Below, in pieces: positions 51,957 through 60,552 of a stretch of 64,000 nt of DNA. Numbering within the stretch: the stretch's first letter is position 1; the number at the start of each line of letters is the position of its first letter. The notes under the pieces are model-generated. The model was not told the origin of the DNA. It worked only from the letters and a program-made list of their open reading frames with translations, and made no database searches. The position numbers were made by a program, and so were the translations under genes. Source of the DNA: an uncultured Lachnospiraceae bacterium (GTDB taxonomy: Bacteria > Bacillota > Clostridia > Lachnospirales > Lachnospiraceae). The stretch is taken from contig CANQYY010000003.1 of the NCBI GenBank assembly GCA_947628225.1, positions 1 through 64,000 of the forward strand. Reading direction: 5' to 3'.

Positions 51957-53336
51957 ATGAGATGTCCTAGATGTGACGCCAATATCAGCACGGGCGCAGT
52001 AAGATGCAATTTCTGTGGACAAGACCTGTCAATTGTTCATTATGTAAGGCGGATTTCCAATTCCTATTATAATATAGGACTTGAAAAAGCAGAAGTGCGG
52101 GATTTATCCGGAGCAGTTGCCACATTAAAAAAGAGTCTGCAGTTTAATAAGAGAAATACCGATGCAAGAAATTTATTGGGCTTAATTTATTATGAAATGG
52201 GAGAAACGGTTGCTGCCCTTAGCGAATGGGTGCTGAGTAAGTATTTGCAGCCGGAAGAAAACGCCGCCGATTATTATATTAATACCGTACAGAAAAATCA
52301 AACGGCGCTGGACGCCATGAACCAAACCATCAAAAAATACAATGCGGCGCTGAATGCGGCGAAATCCGGGAATGAAGATTTGGCGATTATCCAGTTAAAA
52401 AAGGTAGTCAGTCTGAATCCTCATTTTGTACGGGCGCAGCAGCTGTTAGCCCTGCTATATATTCATACGGAAGAATTTCAAAAAGCGGCCAAATGCCTGA
52501 ATCGGGCAAGGCGGATAGATTTTAATAATACTACGACCCTGCGGTATATGCAGGAGGTAGGCGACAGGGCGGCGGCAGGTCAGGGGAAAAACATGAATGC
52601 TGTTAAAAAAGCTCCCAAAAGGGATACCCTTGACAATGTGAAGCCGGTTGGCACCTATAAGGAAGAAAAAAGATCCCTGATGCCGGTGGTTCAAATAATA
52701 ATTGGCATTATAATAGGAATTGCCGTTTGCTTTATCCTGATTCGGCCTACCCTGCAAAAAGCAAATTCCGACAGCGGAAGCCAGATAGCCGATACGAATA
52801 ATCAGTTATCGGTTCAATCTTCCCAGATTTCCACGCTAAAGAAAGAAAAGGAAAATCTGCAAAGAGAAACCGATTCCCTGAAAAAGCAAATAGAGGACGG
52901 CGATACCGAGGCGTTAAAGAAAGCGGAAAACTATGAAAAACTTTTAAAGGGAGTATCTTATTATATCGCGCAGGACAAGGTTAGCGCAGCGGTGGCGGTG
53001 GCAGACTGTAAAAAGTCCGATTTTGCCACGGAAGAAGCGAAGGAGCTTTATACCACCATAGGGAGCCTTTCGGATTCCCAGATAGCCGCGCTGGTTTCCC
53101 AGGGCAGAAATCAAATGTATACTTCCTATGATGAAGCGATCCGGACATTTAAACAGGTATTATCCGTGGATGAGGATAATCAGGAAGCGATGTTTTATAT
53201 GGGACGCTGCTATCAGAGGCTGAGGAAAAACAAAAAAGCAAAAACCTGGTATGAGAAGGCGATTGAAGCGGATGATACGACCACCATTGCTTCCCAGGCA
53301 GAAACCTATCTGGCTCAGATAGACGATTCACAATAA
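51957..53336 (+). CDS. Zinc-ribbon and TPR membrane protein
   Basis: A 459-aa protein. Residues 1-22 form a zinc ribbon (Cys3, Cys6, Cys17, Cys20). TPR-type repeats cover about 30-205 (AVATLKKSLQFNKRNTDARN, AIIQLKKVVSLNPHFVRAQQ and similar). A basic segment leads to one membrane helix at about 244-263, then a coiled coil (about 275-315, LKKEKENLQRETDSLKKQ) and more TPRs to the C-terminus, which should lie outside the membrane. It is probably a scaffold for a cell-envelope complex. It immediately precedes the spoIIA operon but is separated from it by a terminator. Confidence 0.75.
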   Translation: MRCPRCDANISTGAVRCNFCGQDLSIVHYVRRISNSYYNIGLEKAEVRDLSGAVATLKKSLQFNKRNTDARNLLGLIYYEMGETVAALSEWVLSKYLQPEENAADYYINTVQKNQTALDAMNQTIKKYNAALNAAKSGNEDLAIIQLKKVVSLNPHFVRAQQLLALLYIHTEEFQKAAKCLNRARRIDFNNTTTLRYMQEVGDRAAAGQGKNMNAVKKAPKRDTLDNVKPVGTYKEEKRSLMPVVQIIIGIIIGIAVCFILIRPTLQKANSDSGSQIADTNNQLSVQSSQISTLKKEKENLQRETDSLKKQIEDGDTEALKKAENYEKLLKGVSYYIAQDKVSAAVAVADCKKSDFATEEAKELYTTIGSLSDSQIAALVSQGRNQMYTSYDEAIRTFKQVLSVDEDNQEAMFYMGRCYQRLRKNKKAKTWYEKAIEADDTTTIASQAETYLAQIDDSQ

Positions 53337-53351
53337 AGATTAGCAAGATAG

Positions 53352-53394
53352 AAAGACCTACAGAAGAGAGTGCGCTTTTCTGCAGGTCTTTTTT
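53352..53394 (+). terminator. Terminator before the spoIIA operon
   Basis: AAAGACCT and CAGAA on the left pair with TTCTG and AGGTCTTT on the right with one mismatch, followed by a T-run to 53394. Confidence 0.7.
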
Positions 53395-53430
53395 AATGGT
53401 TGAAATTATTCATATAAAGGAGGAATTAGA

Positions 53431-53760
53431 GTGGAGAAATTTTCCCTGGAGAGAGATGGCTCCGAACTTATTTTACACATTAGCGAGGAACTGGATCACC
53501 ATCTGGCGATGCAGGTAAGCAGGACAGTGGATATCCAAATAGAAAGAGGAAACGTAAAAACGCTGGTATTTGATTTTACCGGCATGACCTTTATGGACAG
53601 TTCCGGTATCGGCATGATAATGGGGAGATACCGGAAGATGAGCTATTTAGGCGGACAAACCTATGTGATGGGGATCGGAGAGGGAATCGATCGGATTTTT
53701 ACTATGTCAGGTCTGTATCGCATTATTCCAAAATACGAAGAAAGGAAACAGAGAATATGA
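53431..53760 (+). CDS. spoIIAA: Anti-sigma F factor antagonist SpoIIAA
   Basis: A 109-aa STAS-domain protein with a GTG start behind AAAGGAGG. The phosphorylation motif is FMDSSGIGMIMGRY at about residues 54-67, one of the two adjacent serines (57/58) being the SpoIIAB target. In the forespore, unphosphorylated SpoIIAA (made by SpoIIE) releases sigma F from SpoIIAB. It overlaps spoIIAB by four bases. Confidence 0.95.
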   Translation: MEKFSLERDGSELILHISEELDHHLAMQVSRTVDIQIERGNVKTLVFDFTGMTFMDSSGIGMIMGRYRKMSYLGGQTYVMGIGEGIDRIFTMSGLYRIIPKYEERKQRI

Positions 53761-54197
53761 TGAATCGGAGTGAAATTACCTTTATATTTGATAGCAGATC
53801 GGAAAACGAAAGTCTGGCGAGAACGGTCATCGCTGCCTTTATTGCCAGACTCGACCCTACCTTAGAAGAGCTGGCGGATGTAAAAACAGCGGTATCGGAG
53901 GCGGTGACCAATGCCATCATTCACGGATATGAGGGAAGAGAGGGGAAAATTACGATACATAGCCGGCTGGAAGGAAACACGGTGTGGATTGAAATTCTGG
54001 ATGAGGGTGTGGGAATTTCGGATATTACAAAAGCAATGGAGCCCCTGTACACGACAAAACCGGAAATGGAGCGCTCCGGTATGGGCTTTGCTTTTATGGA
54101 GGCATTTATGGATGAGTTAGAGGTTGTATCGGAATCGGGAAACGGAACGGCTGTCAAAATGAAAAAGAAAATTTACAGTTCACTCAATTTGTCGTAA
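53757..54197 (+). CDS. spoIIAB: Anti-sigma F factor and serine kinase SpoIIAB
   Basis: A 146-aa GHKL-fold kinase. The N box is EAVTNAIIHGYEG, followed by DEGVGI and the SGMGFAFM lid. It binds sigma F in the predivisional cell and phosphorylates SpoIIAA. Its ATGA overlap with spoIIAA ensures matched synthesis, and sigF follows after 12 bases. Confidence 0.95.
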   Translation: MMNRSEITFIFDSRSENESLARTVIAAFIARLDPTLEELADVKTAVSEAVTNAIIHGYEGREGKITIHSRLEGNTVWIEILDEGVGISDITKAMEPLYTTKPEMERSGMGFAFMEAFMDELEVVSESGNGTAVKMKKKIYSSLNLS

Positions 54198-54209
54198 GGG
54201 AGTCTGCCA

Positions 54210-54947
54210 ATGGAAACCATCGAACTCATTAAGCAGTCACAAAAAGGGGATAAATTGGCAAGAGAACAGGTGATAAAAGAAAATATGGCATTGGTTTACA
54301 GTATTGTCAGGCGCTTCGCCGGGAGAGGGCATGATTTAGAAGACCTGGGGCAAATTGGCGCTATCGGATTGATTAAGGCGGTGGATAATTTTAATTTGGA
54401 TTTTGAAGTGCAGTTTTCCACCTACGCCGTCCCCTTGATTACCGGAGAGATTAAGCGTTTTTTGCGGGATGACGGCATGGTAAAGGTAAGCCGCTCCCTG
54501 AAGGAAAACGGATGGAAGATAAAACAGGCGGCAGAACGTCTGGCAGGGGAATTGGGAAGGGAGGCGACTCTGGAAGAGCTCAGCGCCGCAACGGAAATAA
54601 AAAAGGAGGATGTAGTGCTGGCGCTGGAGGCGGGCAGCGAGGTTGAATCTATCTATAAACCGGTTTTTTTAAAGGAGGGCAGGGAAATACCTCTTTTGGA
54701 AAGGATGGCGGCAAAGGAGGATGAAAGTGAAACGGTTTTGAATCGGCTTTTGTTAAAACAGCTGTTGGAAAAATTAGAGGAAAAGGAAAGACAGTTAATT
54801 ACTCTGCGGTATTTTGAGGATAAGACCCAAAGTCAGGTGGCAGAACAACTTGGCATGAGTCAGGTTCAGGTCAGCAGAATGGAAAAAAAGATTTTGCGGC
54901 GCATGAGGCAGGACTGCCGTGAAGACACGGCTCCTGAGCTGACATGA
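54210..54947 (+). CDS. sigF: Forespore sigma factor F
   Basis: A 245-aa sigma-70 family factor with region 2 (MALVYSIVRRFAGRGHDLEDLGQIG, quoted only to mark it: core motif DLEDLGQIGAIGLIKA), region 3 (REATLEELSAATEI) and region 4 helix-turn-helix (SQVAEQLGMSQVQVSRME). Position after spoIIAA and spoIIAB identifies it as sigma F, the first compartment-specific sporulation sigma factor. Confidence 0.95.
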   Translation: METIELIKQSQKGDKLAREQVIKENMALVYSIVRRFAGRGHDLEDLGQIGAIGLIKAVDNFNLDFEVQFSTYAVPLITGEIKRFLRDDGMVKVSRSLKENGWKIKQAAERLAGELGREATLEELSAATEIKKEDVVLALEAGSEVESIYKPVFLKEGREIPLLERMAAKEDESETVLNRLLLKQLLEKLEEKERQLITLRYFEDKTQSQVAEQLGMSQVQVSRMEKKILRRMRQDCREDTAPELT

Positions 54948-55004
54948 AAAATGAATAATATATAAAAAAATGGCAATGGTAATACCGAAAGGATGTGGTT
55001 TTGA

Positions 55005-55163
55005 ATGAAAAAAGCCGGCATGATTACCATTGCCATTGTTTTATTGGCGGCCGTTGTTATTGTGTTTTACCGCTTTCAGGGCAGCGAACGCACGCAACCT
55101 CAAAGAAAGAGCCAGGGAGCTCTGGTAAAGGAGTACATTGAATGGAAGAAATATTATATGTGA
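55005..55163 (+). CDS. Small single-helix membrane protein between sigF and spoVAA
   Basis: A 52-aa open frame starting MKKAGMITIAIVLLAAVVIV after GAAAGGATG. A hydrophobic helix is followed by a polar, basic tail (GSERTQPQRKSQG). It overlaps the start of the next gene by 22 bases. Coding is supported by the ribosome site, codon pattern and tight spacing, but no family is recognised. It could be a sporulation membrane peptide. Confidence 0.6.
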   Translation: MKKAGMITIAIVLLAAVVIVFYRFQGSERTQPQRKSQGALVKEYIEWKKYYM

Positions 55164-55774
55164 AGATTGAGCAGAATATTCCGGTAAAGAGCAGGACGCT
55201 GACCTTTCAGGACATTGCGACCTTACACTGCACCAATAAAAATATCGTAAAGACCCTGGAAAAAGAAATATTTTATACGCTTCCCAAGGAGGGGAGCCAG
55301 AAAACGATATTTACCATTTCCAAAGTATATGAGCGCATTCATAAAATATACCCGGGCCTCCGTATCGAAAATATTGGGGAACAGGATTTTATTGTAGATT
55401 TGGAAAAGGCGGATGCAAAAGAAAAAGGGAAAACAGCAGAATATATAAAAACCATATTGACAGCCCTGATTATATTTTTTGGCGCGGCATTTACTATTAT
55501 GACCTTCAACGAGGATGTCAGCGTCACGAAGGTGTTTGATAAAGTATACCAGATGGTTATGGGAACTACAAAATCCGGCGGCACGGTATTGGAGTTTTGT
55601 TATGCTCTGGGGCTGCCTGTGGGGATCCTTGTTTTTTATAATCATTTCCAGAGAAAGAAAAGAAAAAATGATCCGACGCCAATCCAGGTGGAGATGCGCA
55701 CCTATGAGGAACAGGTCAATAAGGCGATGATAACTACGGCGTCCAGGGAGGGAAAGACTATTGATGCTAATTAA
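55142..55774 (+). CDS. spoVAA: Stage V sporulation protein AA
   Basis: A 210-aa protein. The cytoplasmic N-terminal part (about 1-95) contains the two-lobed SpoVAA fold (ILYVKIEQNIPVKSRTL, HKIYPGLRIENIGEQDFIVDL). Two membrane helices follow (about 103-122 and 152-172). AAAGGAG lies eight bases before the start. SpoVA proteins form the channel that moves dipicolinic acid into the spore; the operon is normally switched on by sigma G. Confidence 0.85.
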   Translation: MEEILYVKIEQNIPVKSRTLTFQDIATLHCTNKNIVKTLEKEIFYTLPKEGSQKTIFTISKVYERIHKIYPGLRIENIGEQDFIVDLEKADAKEKGKTAEYIKTILTALIIFFGAAFTIMTFNEDVSVTKVFDKVYQMVMGTTKSGGTVLEFCYALGLPVGILVFYNHFQRKKRKNDPTPIQVEMRTYEEQVNKAMITTASREGKTIDAN

Positions 55775-56177
55775 GCAGATAATACTGGCATTTATCGGGC
55801 TTTGCAGCGGATTTACCGTATCTGCCGGCGTCTTTGCTTTTATTACAATGTTAGGAGTGATTCCCAGGCTGGCAGCCCGGACCAAGACGGCAAATCACAT
55901 TTTTTTATATGAGAATACCATTATTTTGGGAGGAACGCTGGGAAATATTTGGATTTTATACCAGCTTCCCCTTCGGCTTTCCCCTGTTATGCTGGGGATT
56001 TTCGGCCTGTTTTCCGGAGTTTTTGTCGGATGTCTTGCCATGGCGCTGGCAGAGATGCTGCGAGTCATCCCTATTCTGATAAACCGGGCGCAGATAAAGG
56101 AAGGATTCCCTGTTATTGTGGCGGCCATCGCGGCAGGAAAATTTGCAGCAGTTCTATTTCAGTTTTTTTATTCCTAA
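55761..56177 (+). CDS. spoVAB: Stage V sporulation protein AB
   Basis: A 138-aa protein with four likely membrane helices (ILAFIGLCSGFTVSAGVFAF, IILGGTLGNIWILY, VMLGIFGLFSGVFVGCLAMAL, and VIVAAIAAGKFAAVLFQF). It overlaps spoVAA by 14 bases, as usual for this pair. Confidence 0.85.
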   Translation: MMLIKQIILAFIGLCSGFTVSAGVFAFITMLGVIPRLAARTKTANHIFLYENTIILGGTLGNIWILYQLPLRLSPVMLGIFGLFSGVFVGCLAMALAEMLRVIPILINRAQIKEGFPVIVAAIAAGKFAAVLFQFFYS

Positions 56178-56203
56178 ACGTATCAGGAGGTATCGGATAA
56201 ACT

Positions 56204-56707
56204 ATGAGTAATCAAAAAACAAATATCAAAGAGGTAATACGGGAGCGTTCTCCCGAAAAACGGGAGGAAAAATACAACGAGTATGTAAAAGAAAATACGC
56301 CGAAAAAAAGTTGGTTTTTTAATCTGTGCAAGGCATTTGTTGTAGGAGGGGCGATTTGTACCCTGGGTCAGCTTCTGATCAATCTGTATATGATGAGCGG
56401 CATGGACAAGGAAACAGCAAATCTGTACAATACCGTATCGCTGGTTTTCCTCAGCATTTTGTTTACCGGCTTTAATATATATCAAAAGCTGGGAAACTAT
56501 GCAGGGGCGGGAACTCTCGTGCCCATTACCGGCTTTGCCAACTCGGTAGCGGCGCCCGCCATTGAGTTTAAAGAGGAAGGTCAGGTATTTGGAATCGGCA
56601 GCAAAATTTTTACCATTGCCGGCCCCGTTATTTTATATGGAATATTTTGCAGCTGGATTCTGGGAATCCTATATTGGATTGGCAAATTGATGGGAATTGC
56701 CGGATAA
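56204..56707 (+). CDS. spoVAC: Stage V sporulation protein AC
   Basis: A 167-aa membrane protein with a charged N-terminus and conserved SpoVAC features: FVVGGAICTLGQ, the GAGTLVPITGFANSVAAPAI loop and EFKEEGQVFGIGSKIF. SpoVAC is a mechanosensitive channel component involved in dipicolinic acid movement. AGGAGG precedes it. Confidence 0.93.
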   Translation: MSNQKTNIKEVIRERSPEKREEKYNEYVKENTPKKSWFFNLCKAFVVGGAICTLGQLLINLYMMSGMDKETANLYNTVSLVFLSILFTGFNIYQKLGNYAGAGTLVPITGFANSVAAPAIEFKEEGQVFGIGSKIFTIAGPVILYGIFCSWILGILYWIGKLMGIAG

Positions 56708-56742
56708 ATTCCAGATAGAGAAAAAAAGAAAGGAAACAAAAA

Positions 56743-57807
56743 ATGGATAAGAAAAAAGCAGTAGGGAAACGAAGCATCCTGTTTGAGCATCCGCCGGTAA
56801 TCATCGGCGCCGGAAGCGTGGCAGGCGAGAAAGAAGGGGAGGGCGCCTTTGGGAAATATTATGACATGGTGGAAACAGACCCTCTTTTCGGCTCCCAGAC
56901 ATGGGAGGAAGCAGAGAGTAAAATGCAGCAGCTGGCGACCAAAATCGCTTTGCGGAAGGCAGATTTGGAGCCAAAAGAAATTCGTTATCTGGTAGCCGGA
57001 GATTTGCTCGGGCAGCTGATTGCCACTTCGTTTGGAATTATGAATTTTAATATTCCGATGTTTGGCGTCTATGGCGCCTGCAGTACGATGGGAGAATCTC
57101 TGGCGATCGGTTCCATGCTGATAGATGGCGGTTATGCCGACTATGTGGTGGCGTTGACCTCCAGTCATTTTGCCAGTGCGGAAAAGCAATTCCGCTTTCC
57201 TCTTGCTTATGGAAGCCAGCGCCCCTATTCGGCGACCTGGACAGTAACCGGCAGCGGCGCCGTGGTGCTTGCCTCTTCCGAGGCGAGATGGCGCAGGAAG
57301 GAAGTGGGCTATGTCGAGGTGGCGGGCATTACGACCGGCATTATTACTGACTATGGCATCAAGGACAGTATGAACATGGGAGCCTGCATGGCGCCGGCGG
57401 CTTGTGACTGCATTCTGAATAATTTTAAGGACATGGGAGTAGGGCCGGATTATTATGACCGGATTATTACCGGGGATCTGGGCACTATCGGGCAAAGGAT
57501 ATTGATCGATATGCTCCAGGGGTATGGCTATGATATAGAGCCGCAGCATTTTGACTGCGGAACAGAAATTTACTTTAACCGGGAACAGGATACCAATGCC
57601 GGCGGCAGCGGCTGCGGCTGCAGCGCCATTACCCTGTGCGGATACATTCTTAATAAAATGAGGAAGAACCAATGGAAAAGAGTACTGTTTGTACCTACCG
57701 GGGCGTTATTGTCCACGGTAAGCTTTAATGAGGGAAATTCCATACCGGGCATTGCCCACGGCGTTATGCTGGAAGCAATATCCGGAGATGACAGGAGGTT
57801 GAAATAA
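56743..57807 (+). CDS. spoVAD: Stage V sporulation protein AD
   Basis: A 354-aa soluble protein of thiolase-like fold: GIMNFNIPMFGVYGACSTMG with the Cys at the position of the thiolase nucleophile, then GNSIPGIAHG near the end. In Bacillus it binds dipicolinic acid. It overlaps spoVAE by one base and is followed by it in the usual order. Confidence 0.94.
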   Translation: MDKKKAVGKRSILFEHPPVIIGAGSVAGEKEGEGAFGKYYDMVETDPLFGSQTWEEAESKMQQLATKIALRKADLEPKEIRYLVAGDLLGQLIATSFGIMNFNIPMFGVYGACSTMGESLAIGSMLIDGGYADYVVALTSSHFASAEKQFRFPLAYGSQRPYSATWTVTGSGAVVLASSEARWRRKEVGYVEVAGITTGIITDYGIKDSMNMGACMAPAACDCILNNFKDMGVGPDYYDRIITGDLGTIGQRILIDMLQGYGYDIEPQHFDCGTEIYFNREQDTNAGGSGCGCSAITLCGYILNKMRKNQWKRVLFVPTGALLSTVSFNEGNSIPGIAHGVMLEAISGDDRRLK

Positions 57808-58160
57808 TGGATTACTTGATTTCATTTTTGGTAGGCGGCGCTATTTGCGCCGTAGTCCAGATTGTGATTGACAACACAAAATTACTGCCGGGGAGGATTA
57901 TGGTCGGACTTGTCTGTACCGGCGCCATATTGAGCTTTTTCCGGCTGTATGAGCCCTTTGTCGAATGGGCAAAGGCGGGCGCTTCGGTACCGCTGATTGG
58001 TTTCGGGCATCTTTTATTTAAGGGGGTAAAGGAGGCGGTGGACAGTCAGGGCTTCATTGGTACCTTTTACGGCGGCTTTGAGAGTGCGGCGGTAGGTGTT
58101 TCAGCCGCGTTGATCATCGGCTATCTTGCCAGCCTTGTGTTTAAATCTAAAATGAAGTAG
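57807..58160 (+). CDS. spoVAE: Stage V sporulation protein AE
   Basis: A 117-aa membrane protein (SpoVAEB type) with helices at FLVGGAICAVVQIVI, IMVGLVCTGAILSFF and AVGVSAALIIGYLASLVF, and the loop GASVPLIGFGHLLFKGV, which resembles that of SpoVAC. It is the last gene of the spoVA operon here; no spoVAF is seen. Confidence 0.92.
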   Translation: MDYLISFLVGGAICAVVQIVIDNTKLLPGRIMVGLVCTGAILSFFRLYEPFVEWAKAGASVPLIGFGHLLFKGVKEAVDSQGFIGTFYGGFESAAVGVSAALIIGYLASLVFKSKMK

Positions 58161-58185
58161 ATATGTTATAGGAGCTTGTTTTTCG

Positions 58186-58214
58186 TTGACCAGTTCTCCG
58201 TGAGATGTTATAAT
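58186..58214 (+). promoter_or_regulatory. Promoter of the AI-2E family gene
   Basis: TTGACC (58186-58191) and TATAAT (58209-58214) are 17 bases apart, 41 bases ahead of the start codon at 58255. Confidence 0.75.
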
Positions 58215-58254
58215 AAAATTATCTATCTAATAAGAAAGATACGGAGGCAATGCA

Positions 58255-59478
58255 ATGAAATTACGAGATCCAAAGTACGAAAAATACTGGTATGCCGGAG
58301 TAACCGGATTTATTGTGATTGCAGCGGCATTGGTTATTAATGTGATATTTAATAATCTGGATGGTGTAAGCGGTATTTTTTCTGCTGTCAACGGGGCGCT
58401 GCGTCCGGTTTATATCGGACTGATCATCGCTTATTTGCTCAGTCCGCTGGTAAATAAGGCGGATAGGTATCTATTTATTCCCCTTGTGAAAAAAATAGCA
58501 AAGGGTAAGGGTAAGGAGAAAAAAACAGAGAGTATTGCCAGAGCCTGTTCCGTGGCGGTTGTGCTGATACTGGCTCTGCTTGTTATTTTCGGATTGATCA
58601 TGCTCGTTGTGCCGGAAATCATCAATAGTATTTCCAGCCTGATCTATAATATGCCGGGATATTATAAGGAAATGCAGGCATGGGGTCAGGAGATGTTTAA
58701 ATCCAATCCCCAGATTGATGAATATTTCCAGACCTATTCTAACGCCCTGTACTCCTGGCTTTTGGAAGATCTGCTGCCGAACAGCAACAAGCTGCTGACA
58801 GCATTGACCGATGGGGTAATGGATGCCGTGAACGGCGTTGTCAATACTTTTATTGGCATTATCATATCGATATATCTGATGGCGGGAAAAGAAAATTTCT
58901 GCGCCCAGGCAAAACGGCTGCTGTTTTCTGTTTTTCCCATTAAACGCGCCAATGGAATGCTGAGTGTTTTAAAAGAAACCCATACGGTATTCGCCAAGTT
59001 TATCAGTGGAAAAATAATTGATTCCCTGGCTGTGGGGATTTTGACTTTTATTATTATGAGTATTGCGGGGATACCGTATACTATATTGATCAGTGTGATA
59101 ATTGGGGTGACGAATATCATTCCGTTTTTCGGACAGTACATAGGAATTGTGCCAAGCGCTTTCTTAGTATTCTTAGAGAGTCCGGTAAAAGGCGTTATTT
59201 TTCTTGTGCTGATTATTGTTCTAATGCAGTTTGATGGAAATGTTCTCGGTCCGAAGATTCTGGGGGATTCCATCGGACTGAAAAGCTTTTGGATCCTGTT
59301 TTCCATTCTGTTTTTCGGCTCCCTGTTCGGTCTGCTTGGCATGGTTTGCGCGGTGCCGGTCTTTGCCATTATTTACCGACTTGTAAAGCGTTGGAGCACC
59401 AGAAGGCTGAAAGCTAAAAATATTCCGACAGAAACCTCATATTATCGGGATATTGTAGAACTGGAAGAAAAAGATTAA
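58255..59478 (+). CDS. AI-2E family transporter (TqsA/YdiK-like permease)
   Basis: A 407-aa membrane protein with about eight helices. Typical family segments are IGLIIAYLLSPLVNK at the N-terminus, a long amphipathic middle (about 125-185), and the conserved C-terminal GVTNIIPFFGQYIG...PVKGVIFLVLIIVLMQFDGN (in two parts) with LGPKILGDSIGLKSFWIL. Family members export autoinducer-2 or act as Na+/H+ antiporters; the substrate here is not known. It has its own promoter and is followed after 16 bases by the adaptor gene cluster. Confidence 0.88.
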   Translation: MKLRDPKYEKYWYAGVTGFIVIAAALVINVIFNNLDGVSGIFSAVNGALRPVYIGLIIAYLLSPLVNKADRYLFIPLVKKIAKGKGKEKKTESIARACSVAVVLILALLVIFGLIMLVVPEIINSISSLIYNMPGYYKEMQAWGQEMFKSNPQIDEYFQTYSNALYSWLLEDLLPNSNKLLTALTDGVMDAVNGVVNTFIGIIISIYLMAGKENFCAQAKRLLFSVFPIKRANGMLSVLKETHTVFAKFISGKIIDSLAVGILTFIIMSIAGIPYTILISVIIGVTNIIPFFGQYIGIVPSAFLVFLESPVKGVIFLVLIIVLMQFDGNVLGPKILGDSIGLKSFWILFSILFFGSLFGLLGMVCAVPVFAIIYRLVKRWSTRRLKAKNIPTETSYYRDIVELEEKD

Positions 59479-59494
59479 GAAAGGGTGACATGGC

Positions 59495-60529
59495 ATGAGA
59501 AGGAGGATTTTACTTACTTGCGGGATTTTGTCGGTTAGTTTATGCATGAGTTCCTGCGGGATTTTACCTGCGGAAGAGGAATTTGACCTGGCTCCCGTGG
59601 TAAAGGAATATGAAGGGAATAATTATAGCAAATATACGGTGACCCGGGGCGATATGGTTCAAAAGGATTCGATAGACGCCTCTTATCAGGGAACAGTGAA
59701 ATATGAAGTTTTAGGAGAGGGCACCGCCACCCGCATTAAAAAAATAAGAGTGAAGAAGGGGCAAAAGGTAGAAGTGGGAGATGTTCTGGTGGAAAATTAT
59801 GTGGCGGATCAGGAGAGAGTGATAAAAGACACCAACCGCCAGATTGAGAGCCTGGAGCTTCAGATTAAGCAGGCGAAGGAACTCCGGGAAAGGGAACTGG
59901 CAAAGCTGAAAAAAATAGGAGGAAGCAAAAAGCAGAAAGAAGCTGTCCGCGTCCAGTATGATTCACAGATAAAAAATTGCGAGTCTACATTAAAGCTTGC
60001 CAGACTGGATTTAAAATCGGCGAAGGAGGAAATCGAGGCCAATTATACTACCTCCGATCTCGATGGAACAGTGACCAAGGTAGATACTTCCTTTAATGGC
60101 GGCTATGCGGAACCGGAAGATGTTCTGGTGGTCGTACAGGGGAAAAAGAGGAATCGGTTCAAGGCGAAGACAGAATATGCTTCCCGTTTAAAAGATGGCC
60201 AGGAGGTTACTCTGACAGTTTTGGGGCAGCAGTATAAAACGACGGTGAAAAAAACTTCAGATAAAAAAATTGTCTATTTTTATCCGAAAACAGAGCTTAC
60301 CTTTAAAAACGGCGTCGTCGGAAGTCTGGAATTGATTTTGAAGGTGAAAAAAAACGTATTGTATCTGCCGGCGGCAATGGTATTTGATATGGGCAGCAAA
60401 AAAATTGTATATATTGAGGCGAAAAACGGCGTCCGGGAAACGAGAGAGGTTACGCTGGGCGAGAGGATAGATAATCTGGTGGAGATAACCGGCGGTCTGA
60501 AAGAAAACGAGCAGGTAATCACGAATTAG
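59495..60529 (+). CDS. Membrane-fusion (HlyD/MacA-like) adaptor lipoprotein 1
   Basis: A 344-aa lipoprotein: signal segment LLTCGILSVSLCMSSCG with lipobox cysteine near residue 22. It has a biotinyl/lipoyl-like strand pair split by a coiled-coil hairpin (about 115-175, RQIESLELQIKQAKELRE), then beta-barrel domains ending LGERIDNLVEITGGLKENEQV. Such adaptors couple an ABC exporter of MacB/FtsX type to the envelope. It is the first of three tandem adaptors ahead of the permease at 62821. Confidence 0.85.
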   Translation: MRRRILLTCGILSVSLCMSSCGILPAEEEFDLAPVVKEYEGNNYSKYTVTRGDMVQKDSIDASYQGTVKYEVLGEGTATRIKKIRVKKGQKVEVGDVLVENYVADQERVIKDTNRQIESLELQIKQAKELRERELAKLKKIGGSKKQKEAVRVQYDSQIKNCESTLKLARLDLKSAKEEIEANYTTSDLDGTVTKVDTSFNGGYAEPEDVLVVVQGKKRNRFKAKTEYASRLKDGQEVTLTVLGQQYKTTVKKTSDKKIVYFYPKTELTFKNGVVGSLELILKVKKNVLYLPAAMVFDMGSKKIVYIEAKNGVRETREVTLGERIDNLVEITGGLKENEQVITN

Positions 60530-60552
60530 CCATAGAGAAGGAGGCGAGGATA

